Positions 52,767 through 61,021 of a stretch of DNA of 64,000 nucleotides are shown one piece after another. Every line of letters begins with the position of its first letter. Within the stretch, counting starts at the first letter, position 1. The translations under genes and the position numbers were made by a program. The notes beneath the pieces were generated by a model that saw nothing but the letters and a program-made list of their open reading frames with translations, made no database searches and was not told where the DNA came from. The stretch spans positions 1 to 64,000 of the forward strand of contig NZ_JPVR01000067.1 in assembly GCF_000772935.1 (NCBI RefSeq). The letters are read 5' to 3'. The stretch is from Lysinibacillus boronitolerans JCM 21713 = 10a = NBRC 103108. Lineage in GTDB: Bacteria; Bacillota; Bacilli; Bacillales_A; Planococcaceae.

Positions 52767-52885
52767 TATTTATACCTCCTTACCAATAATTTTAGTAGCC
52801 TTTAAAACCACCTATCAATTTTAACATAATTATCCAACGATGAAATCACCTATAATAAAACACGAAGGTTATCTAAATAACTCAA

Positions 52886-53005
52886 ACTTCACCATTAAAC
52901 TGTTTTCTCCAACCTTCGTAACTCACGAATGGTATCACAACGCTAGGAGGCTTAATCTGTTTGTATGCTTTGTTAAAAGCTTGTTTGTATGTCAAACCTA
53001 AATCA
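52886..53005 (-). pseudogene. Phage-gene relic, block C
   Basis: The C-terminal end reads LTYKQAFNKAYKQIKPPSVV, IPFVSYEGWRKQFNGEV and stops. A homologous, frameshifted end is at 54905-55023 (AYKEVKPPSVTLPFRGYEE). No start remains. Family not recognised. Confidence 0.5.
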
Positions 53006-53086
53006 GGAAGAGAATAATTTGGAACCATATACTACAATTCCCACTCTCAAAACCACACCAAATTCTGCCCTATATAGCCAGTGCGC

Positions 53087-53440
53087 TTATTGCCGTAAAA
53101 ACGCCCCCACTTTCCCAATCCAAGGCATTGAGTACCCGTCTAACACCCAGTTCAGTACATATAGTTCTCTGTCTCCAGAAACTTTATCTAGAAGCTTCTG
53201 AACCTCTAATAGCTTTTTCTCATATTCTGCAACACGCTTTATGTTCTTAGATCGTCTAATAGCTTCCTGCATATTTGGATCTCCTACACCGCCTGCTACC
53301 TTTGGTAATGTAGCTTTAATCCCATACTGTGCCGTTTTTGCCCCTATAACCATTTCTGATCGTATTTCTTTGATGGCGTTAACCATCCAGTGGTAGTCTG
53401 TAATCATTGAAGCATCGTTAGTGTTCTTTCTTTTAATATA
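53087..53440 (-). pseudogene. Phage late-transcription regulator, ArpU/RinA-like, 3' end broken
   Basis: The open part is 106 codons from M-I-T-D-Y-H-W at 53407. A ribosome site GGAGGGCAAA lies near 53441-53448, where an ATG seems to have mutated. It contains TDYHWMVNAIKEIRSEMVIG, a helical middle with RRSKNIKRVAEYEKKLLEV and DRELYVLNWVLDGYSMPWIG. The last is the helix-turn-helix entry of ArpU-type phage regulators. After VGAFLRQ a frameshift destroys the recognition end. It heads the first prophage relic. Confidence 0.65.
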
Positions 53441-53442
53441 GG

Positions 53443-53537
53443 TTTGCCCTCCTAAGTTGGGGTATAATGCTAATGACTAAGCCATCAAAGGGCATAAACC
53501 AATTCGAGCTGTAGCGTGTGATGACGCTGCGGCTTTT
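53443..53537 (+). repeat. Repeat-family hairpin copy 3 plus shared phage operon head
   Basis: The hairpin GCTGTAGCGT/ACGCTGCGGC with TTTTT lies at 53508-53537. Left of it TTTGCCCTCCTAAGTT (the complement of a phage ribosome site) recurs at 59146-59162 before the same hairpin. The pair thus marks the head of two minus-strand phage operons. Confidence 0.65.
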
Positions 53538-53611
53538 TCTTTTACTTATTATTGAACAGTTTTTTCAGTCACCATCGGCATTAAATGTATATGTACAATT
53601 CATTTGAGAAA

Positions 53612-53641
53612 GATTCATTAAATCCATTGATTTAATGAATC
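53612..53641. other. 13-bp perfect inverted repeat
   Basis: GATTCATTAAATC and its complement flank CATT. It lacks a T-tract and adjoins no gene. It is AT-rich and could be a recombination or binding site, or chance. Confidence 0.35.
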
Positions 53642-53798
53642 CGTTTGCGAATGGATGAAATAAAAGTTAATACAATATTTCATCAAATTGGGGTACTTTT
53701 TGAGGTTCGCTTTTACTGTGACCCCTCCCTTATATATCAACGTTTTATTCTTTTTTCTAACAAGGTAAAAATTTGTTGCAAATGATTAAAACCAGGTG

Positions 53799-53933
53799 CT
53801 CATTAGAGTGCCTGGTTTTTGGTTTATTGCTTTAGAAACTTTATCAAAATCAAAACCTTTAAACTACACAATTCTTAAAAAAACTGAAGCTTGAACGTTG
53901 CAGTACAGTCTAGGTTCCAACCACGTCATATCT
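53799..53933 (-). pseudogene. Phage-gene relic, block A'
   Basis: Second copy of the 50221-50370 segment, with FKGFDFDKVSKAINQKPG visible and the other frames broken. A terminator-like hairpin (AACCAGG/CCTGGTT, with T) lies at its left end near 53790-53820. Confidence 0.55.
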
Positions 53934-53957
53934 CTATAAACCTATATAAAAAGACGC

Positions 53958-54335
53958 TTATTTTGAATACTCAACCAACCATTTGAATGCCTGTTCGTAA
54001 TTATCGAAAAATTCAACAGACTCTTTTGTGTTGGATTGCTTTAAATGGTTCATTATCTCTCCTTTTTCAAGAAGAAACGCAATTGCTTTGCTGTGTTTTA
54101 GCATTGTTTTATTAAAGAACTTATCTTTCCATTCTTTTTGAACAGAAAAATGATCTGGGATGTATCCTTTCCTATCTACCAACAATTTGTATTCTCTACC
54201 TTCAGAAATAAACTGCTGACATATCTTTTCAAAATCATTAAACCAATCATTAACGTCTTCCATTTTTATTTGACCTATCAGGTGAGTAACGATTATATCT
54301 CCTGAAACTTCGGTGTTGACATTTTTTACTATCAA
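53958..54335 (-). CDS. SpoIIAA/STAS-like small protein in prophage relic
   Basis: This 125-aa soluble protein has a TTG start behind GGGAGATGATTCTAAG. Secondary structure alternates beta and alpha in the style of a STAS or SpoIIAA-like lipid-binding fold (DIIVTHLIGQIKMEDVNDWF, YKLLVDRKGYIPDHFSVQ, KAIAFLLEKGEIMNHLKQ, FFDNYEQAFKWL). Family assignment is tentative. It lies intact between blocks A' and B' of the second relic. Confidence 0.55.
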   Translation of the reverse strand: MIVKNVNTEVSGDIIVTHLIGQIKMEDVNDWFNDFEKICQQFISEGREYKLLVDRKGYIPDHFSVQKEWKDKFFNKTMLKHSKAIAFLLEKGEIMNHLKQSNTKESVEFFDNYEQAFKWLVEYSK

Positions 54336-54468
54336 CTTAGAATCATCTCCCTCAGTTTCTATTATGCATTAAAACCATCTAAACTCAACATTATACCGCC
54401 TGCCGTTTATTTGCACTTCATAAAACCATATGCGATTTAGACAATAAAAAATAACGCTAAGCTTCTGA

Positions 54469-54540
54469 CTCCTTGCCCAATTTAGTTATCCGTAAGCTTG
54501 CGAGAAAAAAGACAAAAAAAAGCCACTCAAAATGAATGGC
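54469..54540. repeat. Phage relic, block B'
   Basis: Shortened copy of 51520-51640: CCTTGCCCAATTTAGTTATC, then AAGACAAAAAAAAGCCA and TCAAAATGAATGG. The middle of block B is deleted. Confidence 0.6.
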
Positions 54541-54601
54541 TCAATCACAAACTTAGTATGAAATTCTCGCACTAAAAATTATTTGTTAGTGGCACTACGA
54601 T

Positions 54602-54790
54602 TTATTGTAATCGCTCTAAATCCTGATATTCTTTCATATAAGGACCATCTTCTGCAACGAATGAATGATACAATGCCTTTACTGCGAAATTTTTCTCTAA
54701 ACCCATTTCAGATTTTAGCTTTTTTAATTCATCATGCAATGTTCGATGTTCATTGATAAGCTTTAGCATAATTGTCTTATTATATTTCAT
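54602..54790 (-). CDS. Small helical protein in prophage relic
   Basis: This 62-aa protein starts at an ATG behind AAAAGGACGGATGTA. It is helical and charged (IMLKLINEHRTLHDELKKLK, KEYQDLERLQ) and cytoplasmic, with no cysteine. It may be an antitoxin-like or phage accessory protein; unsupported beyond size. It lies between blocks B' and C'. Confidence 0.5.
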   Translation of the reverse strand: MKYNKTIMLKLINEHRTLHDELKKLKSEMGLEKNFAVKALYHSFVAEDGPYMKEYQDLERLQ

Positions 54791-54904
54791 TACATCCGTC
54801 CTTTTTGTTTACAACATGAAAGCTATAATACACTATTTTCACTTATAATCGCAAGAACAGCCTTGAAAGAAGCAATTGATGATCGTGTATATCCGGTCTT
54901 ACTA

Positions 54905-55023
54905 CACCTCACCACTAAATTTTTTCTTCACTCTTCGTAACCCCTAAAAGGCAATGTAACGCTTGGTGGCTTAACCTCCTTGTACGCTTTGATAAAAGCT
55001 CCCCTGTAAGTTAGCCCTAAAAC
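54905..55023 (-). pseudogene. Phage-gene relic, block C'
   Basis: Copy of block C (52886-53005) with one frameshift: LTYRGAFIKAYKEVKPPSVT then, shifted, KKKFSGEV and a stop. It is followed by a non-phage membrane gene on the other strand. Confidence 0.5.
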
Positions 55024-55119
55024 TAGACTAGTGCATGCATTATTGTTCAGTAAACTTACACAGTTTAATAAAAAGCGATAAAGTACATATTTATAATAAA
55101 AATCAAAGGGAAGAAAAAA

Positions 55120-55560
55120 ATGATCCTACATCTACTTTTGGCCTTTCTAATTCCTTGGATTATAGGTATACTGCACCTCTATAAGAGAGATAAAATGTTA
55201 CTCTTTTTATTTGCTCCATATTTTAGTGTTTCTGCTTATATAATAAATGCCATAGGTTTTTATTTTGATTTTTGGGAAGTATTACCTTTCCCTAATCAGA
55301 AACATTTAGCTACATTACCTTTTGATTTAGGGATATACCCAGTCTTGGGATGTTACTTAATCTACTTCATAAAAAAATTAAACAGAGCTTATTTGGTTAT
55401 CTTTTTAATGTCATTGTTCACTACTTTTTTAGAAATGATTTTCTTATATTTCGGACGAGTAATTTACAAAAACGGTTGGAATGTCTACCTTACGTTTTTC
55501 TCGTACTTGTTCCCTTATCTATTTTTGTACTGGTATTACAAATTTTTAATAAAAATATAA
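55120..55560 (+). CDS. CBO0543-like membrane protein
   Basis: This 146-aa protein has five hydrophobic helices. It shows LPFDLGIYPVLGCYLIYFIK in the middle and a tail YLTFFSYLFPYLFLYWYYKF, which resemble small Bacillus CBO0543-family proteins of unknown function. AGGGAAGAAAAAA precedes the ATG. It is on the opposite strand to the surrounding phage relics and ends directly at a repeat-family terminator. Confidence 0.55.
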   Translation: MILHLLLAFLIPWIIGILHLYKRDKMLLFLFAPYFSVSAYIINAIGFYFDFWEVLPFPNQKHLATLPFDLGIYPVLGCYLIYFIKKLNRAYLVIFLMSLFTTFLEMIFLYFGRVIYKNGWNVYLTFFSYLFPYLFLYWYYKFLIKI

Positions 55561-55592
55561 GCTGTAATGTATGATGACGCTACGGCTTTTTT
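55561..55592 (+). terminator. Repeat-family hairpin terminator, copy 4
   Basis: GCTGTAATGT and the downstream arm with GACGCTACGGC pair imperfectly, followed by seven T. It is the most diverged copy and begins at the stop of the 55120 gene. The rest of 55593-55860 holds nothing recognised. Confidence 0.7.
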
Positions 55593-55860
55593 TATTTATC
55601 TAATGACATGAAATAACCAAAATTGTAATTCCTCCTTACATAAAATACCATAACATTAAAAAGACCACTATATTAAGTGATCTTTTTAACATGGAAATGA
55701 TCTGTAAACTGGGGTAATACCCTTTCTCTTAAAATAGATGGGCTGGCCATGTATGTTTATTAAAGCATTCCTTTATAATATTTGCGCCCATTTGTGGAAT
55801 ATTGTTTATAAGGTTAAAGCAATATATCGATTTTCGTTAGATTTATTTTGAATCCCACAT

Positions 55861-56547
55861 TTAATCCTCTAAATAATCAAATTTTCTCGCGTGTTCTACT
55901 TCCTGAATGGAAACTTGACGTGTTAGTTCATCTGTTTCGGAGATATGGTATGAATCCCATTCGTCATTAACGGCAATTTCTTCTGGGTCTTCATATAATT
56001 CATCATAATCTTCAAAATCCCCTTCAAAATCGGAAGGTGTTTCGGAAGTTCCATATTTCGCTACAACCTGAAACACATCTTCATAATCATGAATATCATC
56101 CTTGTCATCTCGGCCAGCAAAAGAATTGTCAACTGGAGGAAGCATCACTTGCTCTTCAACCGGTCGATCTGTTGGAACGTCTTTTGCAGTATGTTCAATA
56201 CAAAAAGAGGTATAAGGCAGTGCCACCAAGCGATCATATGGGATATCTTGTTGACAAACTTCACATACACCATAGGTACCATCCTCAACCTTTTGTAAGG
56301 CGGTATTTACTTTTGCTAACTCATCACTGTCATGGACTTTTAACGCCATATCTTTTTCACGCTCATATAATTCGGTACCTAAATCTGCTGGATGATTATC
56401 GATTGTTGATAATTCATCAACAGAATCCCGTAAACTACCTCGTTCTAAATATTCGTCATCTGTATCCATTCTTCGTTGAAGCGAGTGTTTTTGCTCAATT
56501 AACATATTTTTCAACTTTGATATCTTCTTCTCATTTAGAATAGTCAC
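55861..56547 (-). CDS. yteA: TraR/DksA-family zinc-finger protein (YteA-like)
   Basis: The product has 228 residues; I chose the GTG at 56547 behind AAAAGGACGTG, and the frame to 56631 is rejected. It has an N-terminal coiled coil (KKISKLKNMLIEQKHSLQRR), then DNHPADLGTELYEREKDMAL, and the zinc finger C95-x2-C98...C116-x2-H119 (VCEVCQQDI, FCIEH), with the last ligand His. An acidic tail follows, including SDFEGDFEDYDELYEDPEE. Bacillus YteA/YocK proteins are linked to sporulation; they may act on RNA polymerase as DksA does. Confidence 0.82.
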   Translation of the reverse strand: MTILNEKKISKLKNMLIEQKHSLQRRMDTDDEYLERGSLRDSVDELSTIDNHPADLGTELYEREKDMALKVHDSDELAKVNTALQKVEDGTYGVCEVCQQDIPYDRLVALPYTSFCIEHTAKDVPTDRPVEEQVMLPPVDNSFAGRDDKDDIHDYEDVFQVVAKYGTSETPSDFEGDFEDYDELYEDPEEIAVNDEWDSYHISETDELTRQVSIQEVEHARKFDYLED

Positions 56548-56788
56548 CACGTCCTTTTCATTATTATGAACGAATTTGATTGAATTATTTGTTTTAAAGG
56601 ATAAGTTTAAAGACAAAAACGAAAAGAACAAAATTTATTTAAAATACGCTACTATACTCTTTAATAAAGATCCCAAATATAGATAGCTAAATGAATAAGA
56701 ACATATTATATCCGCATGTTTTAGATTGTCCTAAAAGTTATTGCCTTCGAATAAAATGCAATTACATTTGATAATTGGAGGCTATTTT

Positions 56789-57418
56789 ATGAATTCTATA
56801 TTTACCTTTATCTTTTTAGGCATATCAATGGCTGCAACAATTGGACCTGTTAAGACTGTCCTATTAAATACAGGTTTAAAAAATGGCTTTTTTCATGCAT
56901 GGTTTTTTAGTCTGGGTGCCATAGCGACTGACATTATCTATATGTTTATCGTATATTTTGGAATTGGCCAATTTATCAATTCCATCTGGTTGAAAACAAT
57001 CCTTTGGTCTTTCGGCTGTTTTGTTCTTTTGTACACCGGTATCGAAAGTTTACTGTCGCTACATAAAATTGAGATGGATTCGAAAACTGGGAAAAGAACG
57101 CGATTGAGACAATCCATCATGACCGGATTTTTCATGTCTTTTTTGAATCCGCTAACCATCCTTTTTTGGTTGGGAATATACGGCTCCATACTTGCAAAAA
57201 CGGCTGGTATCTCAACAGGGTATGAAATCATTTTAGTTAGTATCGCCATTTTGATTGGCATTATTTTTGTAGATTTTATTTATTCCTTTTTATCCAGTGT
57301 TGCTCGAAAATTATTATCTACACAGCTTTTGAAAACGGTCTCTTTTATCTCAGCCTTATTAATGATTGGTTTCGGAATTTACTTTGGGAAGCAGGCTTAC
57401 CAAGTGTTATTCCAATAA
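56789..57418 (+). CDS. LysE-family exporter
   Basis: The product has 209 residues starting MNSIFTFIFLGISMA; TTGGAGGCTATTTT precedes the ATG at 56789. The LysE/RhtB signature appears as AATIGPVKTVLLNTGLKNGF (G-P-x-x instead of the usual G-P-x-N), then MTGFFMSFLNPLTILFWLGI with the NP-x-x-x-x-F/W element. Six helices. It should export amino acids or related small molecules. A terminator is not clear; the MFS gene follows after 69 bases and may be cotranscribed. Confidence 0.85.
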   Translation: MNSIFTFIFLGISMAATIGPVKTVLLNTGLKNGFFHAWFFSLGAIATDIIYMFIVYFGIGQFINSIWLKTILWSFGCFVLLYTGIESLLSLHKIEMDSKTGKRTRLRQSIMTGFFMSFLNPLTILFWLGIYGSILAKTAGISTGYEIILVSIAILIGIIFVDFIYSFLSSVARKLLSTQLLKTVSFISALLMIGFGIYFGKQAYQVLFQ

Positions 57419-57487
57419 ACGACAACGCATAAAAAAAAACACGAAAGGAAACCATACCTTTAAAAGAATATTAGTCGAGGTGTGGTA

Positions 57488-58720
57488 ATGGACAAAGAGA
57501 GGGTTAATGTAAGTGTCTGGTGTATTGTAAGTTTGACTTCTATTCCGCTCATCATGACACTGGGAAATTCGATGCTTATTCCTGTACTCCCAATACTGGA
57601 GGATAAGGTCGGGATTACATCTTTTCAGTCTAGCATGATCATAACAAGCTATTCAGTCGCAGCGATTTTTCTTATCCCAGTAGCTGGCTATTTATCAGAC
57701 CGCTTCGGCAGAAAAATAGTCATATTACCGAGCTTAATTTTAGCCTTAATCGGTGGTCTAATTGCTGGATTTGCTTCATGGAAAATGGATGACCCTTACG
57801 CAATAATTATTGCTGGAAGAATTATTCAGGGGATTGGGGCCGCTGGTGCAATGCCTATCGTATTGCCTCTTGTAGGTGATCTTTACCAGGATGATGATGA
57901 AAAAATAAGTTCTACATTAGGCATAATTGAAACGTCTAACACATTTGGGAAAGTGTTAAGTCCCATTTTAGGATCAATATTTGCCGCTTTGTTATGGTTC
58001 CTGCCCTTCTTTTCCATTTCAGCGCTTAGTTTGATTTCGATTGTCCTTATTTTTTTCTTCGTTAAAGCTCCTAAAGATGATGATGAACCATTGAAGCTCA
58101 AAGAGTTTTTACGTAATACAAAGAAAGTTTTCAAGGATGAGGGAAAATGGTTATATACTGTGTTCCTTAACGGGGTCCTTGTGATGCTCATATTATTTAG
58201 TATGCTATTTTTCTTGTCAGAAAACCTTGAAAAAGTTCATGATATAAAAGGGATTAAAAAGGGTTTTGTCCTGGCCATCCCACTTTTATTACTTTGTATA
58301 GCTTCATTTATATCTGGTCGAAAAATTAAAGGGAACCTAGGAAGGATTAAAAAAATAATCATTGTCTCCTTGATTGCAATGTCTGTCAGTATTGTCTTTG
58401 TTGGGTTTACAAGTAAAAAGCTAATTCTTTTATTAGTCGTCACGAGTATAGCAGGGATTGCAATTGGTGCACTATTGCCTGCACTTGACACAATTATTAC
58501 TGACAATATTAGAAAAGAGTTAAGAGGAACCGTGTCCTCTTTTTACAGCTCAGCACGATTTATAGGCGTTGCAGCAGGCCCTCCTATTATGTCTCTTGTC
58601 ATGAAAAATTATCTCAATGCCAGTTATATTACAGCAGGTGTATTAGGATTTATTCTCCTGTTTGTTGTCTTGAAGTTTATCAAAGTAGAGGATATTGAAA
58701 AAACCAATGAAATGGCATAA
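57488..58720 (+). CDS. MFS multidrug-type transporter
   Basis: The product has 410 residues; ATG 57488 behind CGAGGTGTGGTA. It has twelve helices. Motif A is GYLSDRFGRKIVIL between helices 2 and 3, and motif C (antiporter) lies in GIIETSNTFGKVLSPILGSI. It belongs to the DHA1 drug:H+ antiporter group and should expel small toxic molecules or siderophore-like compounds. Its pairing with a LysE-type exporter is suggestive, not proven. Confidence 0.88.
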   Translation: MDKERVNVSVWCIVSLTSIPLIMTLGNSMLIPVLPILEDKVGITSFQSSMIITSYSVAAIFLIPVAGYLSDRFGRKIVILPSLILALIGGLIAGFASWKMDDPYAIIIAGRIIQGIGAAGAMPIVLPLVGDLYQDDDEKISSTLGIIETSNTFGKVLSPILGSIFAALLWFLPFFSISALSLISIVLIFFFVKAPKDDDEPLKLKEFLRNTKKVFKDEGKWLYTVFLNGVLVMLILFSMLFFLSENLEKVHDIKGIKKGFVLAIPLLLLCIASFISGRKIKGNLGRIKKIIIVSLIAMSVSIVFVGFTSKKLILLLVVTSIAGIAIGALLPALDTIITDNIRKELRGTVSSFYSSARFIGVAAGPPIMSLVMKNYLNASYITAGVLGFILLFVVLKFIKVEDIEKTNEMA

Positions 58721-58860
58721 AAAATAAGGACCTGACAGCTTTTTACACTGATGACCTTATATGAAAGCACTTAGTTTTATTAAGAACTTATACTAAAAAT
58801 AATTCCGCTTAAAATTACTTTTAGAAAAAACTTATAAGAAGTAGTCTCTCGGCTACTTCA

Positions 58861-59142
58861 TCATTTTTTGTCGTACTGGGCTATCCCATCAAGCAATCTA
58901 TGAAGAACTTCAACCTCTCTATCCCCATGCACTAACGAAATGCGCTTTTGCACCTGTTCCTTATTCGATGAATATATACGATGTTTTAATTCCTGTATAC
59001 AACGGTTGTGCCACCACATGCCTTTGGTAATATTGATTCAATCACTCCAATTTAGCTATTGTTATCAGCTTTCGTTACTGGCTGCCTTGCTTCCTCGTTT
59101 GTTTCAACCAACTTTAGTAACTGTTGTTTGCCCTGTTAACAT
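58861..59142 (-). pseudogene. Phage relic behind the shared operon head
   Basis: ATG at 59142 follows GGAGGGCAAAACT. It reads MLTGQTTVTKVG, then shifted VETNEEARQPVTKADNNS. A further shift gives MWWHNRCIQELKHRIYSS, SNKEQVQKRISLVHGDREVE and RLLDGIAQYDKK with a stop at 58861. The last 52 codons are open. Its head matches that of the ArpU relic at 53440. Family not recognised. Between 58721 and 58860 lies a hairpin GAAGTAG/CTACTTC with T. Confidence 0.5.
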
Positions 59143-59145
59143 AGT

Positions 59146-59312
59146 TTTGCCCTCCTAAGTTTCTTAAAAGGGATAAATCAATTAGAGCTGTAGCGTCTGC
59201 AAACGCTGTAGCTTTTTTAATGTATCTTTAATTACAAATTAATGATTGAGTGTATCGCAAGAACTTATTCGTTTTCTCTCTCATTTTAGAGTCATACCAG
59301 CCCAGTGGCACT
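59146..59312 (+). repeat. Composite repeat: operon head, hairpin copy 5 and dispersed repeat copy 3
   Basis: It contains TTTGCCCTCCTAAGTT, then GCTGTAGCGT/ACGCTGTAGC with TTTTTT (59187-59218), then GAGTGTATCGCAAGAACTT and a decayed tail CTCATTTTAGAGTCATACC. The order matches 18637-18768 plus the end of 6101-6204. The rest up to 59558 shows no gene. Confidence 0.6.
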
Positions 59313-59558
59313 AGTTATTTTCCTCATATTGTTCAGCTTCCTAAAATAGCTCCACTTTTAGATGTTCTACTAAGGTTCTATGTCATGAAAAACAGGTTAA
59401 CCTTCTCTTACATATGTCACATTACTTACTAAACCAACCCACACTTTTCTTTAATTTATAGAAATGATTAATAAGACTAGAGAGTATACAGAATACTACA
59501 TACTATGAAAATATAATCTGCAGATTATACAAATTTTGTTTATTTGGAGGTGAAATAA

Positions 59559-59897
59559 ATGCCTTTAACTACTGGCCCAATTGAAAATACAGGAAATCAA
59601 CCAGCTAATGCAGCTAGTGTTCGTGTCAAAATTCTCAACCTTACGGGAGGTTTATTAACTGGCGTAGTAAGAGTTTTTAGACTAGATGGGTCAAGACAAT
59701 TATTATCAACAACTCCTTTTGCTGCTATTGCTAATGGATCTACTTTTGTAACGCCTGGTGTAGTTGGAGCTCAATATGAAGTTGAAATTGTTCCAAATCA
59801 AAATGGTGGAATATATAGCGTTTATGGACGAACAGCTTCAGGTGTAATTATTGCTGCCCAACGGTTTGTGAACTCAGAACTAACACCGATTCTTTAG
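59559..59897 (+). CDS. Small beta-rich protein of unknown function
   Basis: This 112-aa protein starts at an ATG behind TTGGAGGTGAAATAA. It has no signal peptide. It opens PLTTGPIENTGNQPANAASV, followed by strand-rich VRVKILNLTGGLLTGVVRVF and QYEVEIVPNQNGGIYSVYGR. I recall similar small proteins in Paenibacillus and Bacillus relatives, without assigned role. It may be a self-assembling or spore-surface protein. It resembles the 19325 protein in composition but not clearly in sequence. Confidence 0.65.
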   Translation: MPLTTGPIENTGNQPANAASVRVKILNLTGGLLTGVVRVFRLDGSRQLLSTTPFAAIANGSTFVTPGVVGAQYEVEIVPNQNGGIYSVYGRTASGVIIAAQRFVNSELTPIL

Positions 59898-59927
59898 ACT
59901 TTAATGTTAAGATTATAAAAGCCCTGT

Positions 59928-59945
59928 ACACTGTTATAGGGCTTT
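59928..59945 (+). terminator. Terminator of the 59559 gene
   Basis: AAAGCCCT pairs with AGGGCTTT. The tract to 60279 shows no gene. Confidence 0.6.
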
Positions 59946-60279
59946 CCATATTCATTCATTTACCTCCAGCTTCTCTCCTCCTTACAGCACATTTTCTTTT
60001 TGACATGAACTTCAAATTGTCCAGTTAATCCCCGTGCATATCCGAAAATCTATCTCACTCCTACTCTATTCCTCCTGTACCACCTTGAATTAGAACGAAA
60101 ATGTATTTTTACAGTCGGTGATTCATATTTTGTGAGTAATAGGATTATCATTCTATTTAAAGTAATGTTCAGTAAAGTTCCTTTGTTTTTATGACACTCA
60201 CAAATGAAAATAGAATGGGTTAACTAAATATTTAATTTATGTTAACATATATACATACCATTATTTGGAGGTGTGTTTT

Positions 60280-60468
60280 TTGACTGACAAAAATAAAATA
60301 TTACTTAATTCGGTTGGTGGTTTGGCTTTATTTACTTTAGGAGGATATAGAATCTTTACTAACAATTTTGAAGCCATGTCCATACTAGTAGCGTATATTT
60401 TCTTTATTTGTGGATTTATAGGCTTTGTTTTTAATGTAGTAAAGTTGTCAAAAACTCCACGTACTTAG
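60280..60468 (+). CDS. Small two-helix membrane protein
   Basis: The product has 62 residues from a TTG at 60280; TTGGAGGTGTG lies just upstream and the longer frame includes it. Two helices, LLNSVGGLALFTLGGYRIF and AMSILVAYIFFICGFIGFVF. No known family. A terminator follows at once. Confidence 0.6.
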   Translation: MTDKNKILLNSVGGLALFTLGGYRIFTNNFEAMSILVAYIFFICGFIGFVFNVVKLSKTPRT

Positions 60469-60494
60469 CATTGCTTTTGTTGCAATGCTTTTTG
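60468..60494 (+). terminator. Terminator of the 60280 gene
   Basis: AGCATTGC pairs with GCAATGCT around TTTTGTT and is followed by TTTTG. Confidence 0.8.
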
Positions 60495-60527
60495 TTTGCC
60501 ATAGTCATTTATTCTTTCATCTGTACC

Positions 60528-60632
60528 AAAGAATTGATTTGGTTGGGTTTTTTCTCTAAGAAAATTGGAACGGTGAAACATAGAGGGATGCTTTTCTTGA
60601 TAGTTAAAATAAATAACGATTTTTCTAATATG
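60528..60632 (+). repeat. Third repeat family, copy 2
   Basis: Matches 50001-50107: AAAGAATTGATTTGGTTGGG, AAATTGGAACGGTGAAAC, GATGCTTTTCTTGA, ATTTTTCTAATA. Confidence 0.6.
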
Positions 60633-61021
60633 CTATTCATTACCATCTAAACTTCTATAAATAATTTTATACATATAATGTGTCCCTCATTTACCTCCAA
60701 CTAAATTTATTGCATTGAAAGAAAGGTTGAATTCTAATATTGATTTTTGGTGTGGAGTAAAATAATAAGGGGATGATAGATTGAATTACTAATAAATATC
60801 ACTGAAAATGGAGAGACATTAAAGATTTCAGGGTTCGTTATTTTAATTATCGGTTTAAAATTTTTTATTTCCTAATATGGGCTTTATAAAAAGTAAAAAA
60901 TAACCAAGTACTCATATGAATACTTGGTTATTTTTATATGATTATTCAACAACTTTTCAATGTTATAGGTAAACCCAGCACCAAATCCAATATAGACTAG
61001 TGCTGGATTGTTTTTTAGTTA
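60633..61021. other. Gene-free stretch with two hairpins
   Basis: A short frame (about 60782-60871, ITENGETLKISGFVILIIG) lacks a start. A strong hairpin AATAACCAAGTA/TACTTGGTTATT with T lies at 60900-60938. A second, CCAGCAC/GTGCTGG, near 60973-61006, lies beyond the end of the nuclease gene. Confidence 0.5.

Noticed and set aside
53612-53641. 13-bp inverted repeat as a phage attachment site
   Set aside because: Attachment sites are direct repeats at both ends of a prophage; no second copy was found.
6101-59312. Dispersed repeats as ends of insertion sequences
   Set aside because: No transposase, terminal inverted repeats or target duplications are visible; they look like hairpin/terminator repeats.
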